Positions 13,733 through 14,458 of a stretch of 14,458 bases of DNA are shown here, piece by piece. The DNA lies in assembly GCA_038233815.1 (NCBI GenBank), contig JBBSVE010000080.1:1-14458 (forward strand). The letters run 5' to 3'. This DNA comes from JBBSVE01 sp038233815 (GTDB lineage Bacteria > Pseudomonadota > Alphaproteobacteria > Rhodobacterales > Rhodobacteraceae). Positions within the stretch are counted from its first letter, which is position 1; each line of letters starts with the position of its first letter. The position numbers were made by a program, and so were the translations under genes. Under the pieces are notes generated by a model. The model worked only from the letters and a program-made list of their open reading frames with translations. It was not told where the DNA came from and made no database searches.

Positions 13733-14458
13733 ATTTCCTTGTTCAGATCATGGATGAGGACGAGACCTTCGATGGTCAGATCGTCCTCGATGGCGTCGAA
13801 AATGTCCGTTCCCTGCTGGAACAGGGGGGCGAGGCCCCCGGTCGCGATGACCGTCATCGGGGACGCGCGTTCGGCCCGGATGCGGCCGACGATGCCCTCG
13901 ACGAGGCCGATGTAGCCCCAATACACGCCCGACTGCATGCAGGCCACCGTATTCGTGCCGATGGCGCGGGCCGGGCGGGTCACGTCCACCTGAGGCAGCG
14001 CCGCCGCCGCCATAGAGAGCGCCTGCAGGCTGAGGTTCACGCCCGGGGCAATCACCCCGCCGATATAGGCGCCGTCGGTATCGACCACGTCGAACGTCGT
14101 GGCGGTGCCGAAATCCACCACGATCAGATCGCCGCCATGGCGCGCGAACCCCGCCACCGTGTTCACCAGCCGGTCCGGTCCCACGATGGTGCCCTGATCG
14201 ACGCGCGGCGCCACCGGCAGGCGGCAGTCCGGGCGCCCCACGACCATCGGACGACAATCGTAGTAACGGTTGCAGAGCACCCGCAGGTTGAACACCACGC
14301 GCGGCACTGTGGAGGATACGATACAGTCCGTGATGTCCGCCGCGACGTGGTTGAGGTTAAGGAGCGTGGAGAGCCAGACAAAATATTCATCCGCTGTTCG
14401 GTTCGGGTCCGTGGCGATGCGCCAGGTCGCGATGAAGCGCCCGTCGTCCCGGATCGCG
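13729..14458 (-). CDS. coaX: Type III pantothenate kinase, 5' truncated by window edge
   Basis: This kinase catalyses the first step of coenzyme A synthesis, phosphorylating pantothenate with ATP; CoaX is the potassium-dependent ASKHA-fold type. 242 residues are visible, and only about 15-20 N-terminal residues, including the phosphate-binding DxGNT loop, lie beyond 14458. Visible support: ATWRIATDPNRTADEY, TVPRVVFNLR, the GPDR segment with the presumed catalytic Asp, VVDFGTATTFDVVD, GGVIAPGVNLSLQAL, and ATGGLAP. The GTG at 14305-14307 is an internal Val codon of the conserved STVPRV segment, not a start; the frame continues open to the end of the window. The stop overlaps the RNase J start, so both share an operon. 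From memory, birA usually precedes coaX in related genomes. Confidence 0.95.
   Translation of the reverse strand, partial: AIRDDGRFIATWRIATDPNRTADEYFVWLSTLLNLNHVAADITDCIVSSTVPRVVFNLRVLCNRYYDCRPMVVGRPDCRLPVAPRVDQGTIVGPDRLVNTVAGFARHGGDLIVVDFGTATTFDVVDTDGAYIGGVIAPGVNLSLQALSMAAAALPQVDVTRPARAIGTNTVACMQSGVYWGYIGLVEGIVGRIRAERASPMTVIATGGLAPLFQQGTDIFDAIEDDLTIEGLVLIHDLNKEI

Noticed and set aside
14305..14307. GTG as the start of coaX
   Set aside because: It encodes an internal Val of the conserved STVPRV segment. The frame and family similarity continue upstream to the window edge.
1..14458. Search for mobile elements, CRISPR, tRNA/rRNA, toxin-antitoxin or defence genes
   Set aside because: No terminal repeats, transposase or integrase motifs, spaced repeats or RNA gene signatures were visible, and composition is uniform apart from short intergenic AT-rich patches.

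Overview
The window is about 14.5 kb of very GC-rich DNA with strong G/C third-position bias. It looks like a chromosomal segment of an alphaproteobacterium, most likely Rhodobacterales (Rhodobacter/Paracoccus/Roseobacter relatives). This rests on remembered family resemblance and gene order: the aerobic cob operon ending in cobF, coaX next to RNase J, and a VPLPA-type sorting tail. No phage, IS element, CRISPR array, tRNA or rRNA was seen.

Region 1 (1-4251, + strand) is the distal half of an aerobic (oxygen-dependent) cobalamin operon: cobL (3' end only), cobE, cobM, cobB, cobA, cobF. All five junctions are GTGA or ATGA stop/start overlaps, so the block looks strictly co-transcribed and translationally coupled. 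CobF marks the aerobic branch. Together these genes take uroporphyrinogen III and precorrins through methylation and deacetylation (CobA, CobF, CobM, CobL) to hydrogenobyrinic acid amidation (CobB).

Region 2 (4343-6986, + strand) is a three-gene envelope-glycolipid operon. It encodes a small LAB_N-domain membrane protein, an ArnT-like GT39 polytopic glycosyltransferase and a DPM1-like GT2 glycosyltransferase, again joined by 4-base overlaps. The layout suggests cytoplasmic loading of a sugar onto a polyprenyl phosphate, help from a small membrane partner, and transfer to lipid A or LPS core on the periplasmic side. The sugar cannot be read from sequence.

Region 3 (7032-10365, + strand) holds prfC (release factor 3), a secreted protein with a VPLPA/PEP-CTERM-like sorting tail, and a conserved-looking cysteine-free protein of unknown function whose reading frame extends upstream of any conventional start codon.

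Region 4 (10353-14458) is RNA metabolism and CoA synthesis. A DEAD-box RNA helicase (+ strand) is preceded by a roughly 100-nt leader that can fold into three successive hairpins. It converges on an RNase J gene (- strand) across a compact shared terminator. RNase J overlaps the end of coaX (type III pantothenate kinase), whose 5' end lies beyond the window.

Most of the window is ordinary core genome. I did not find a clearly new defence or mobile system. The points most worth a second look are the structured helicase leader with tandem CTTGACCCC boxes, the start-codon problem of the unknown gene at about 9562-10365, the LAB_N/GT39/GT2 trio, and the divergent SAM-site loop in CobA.
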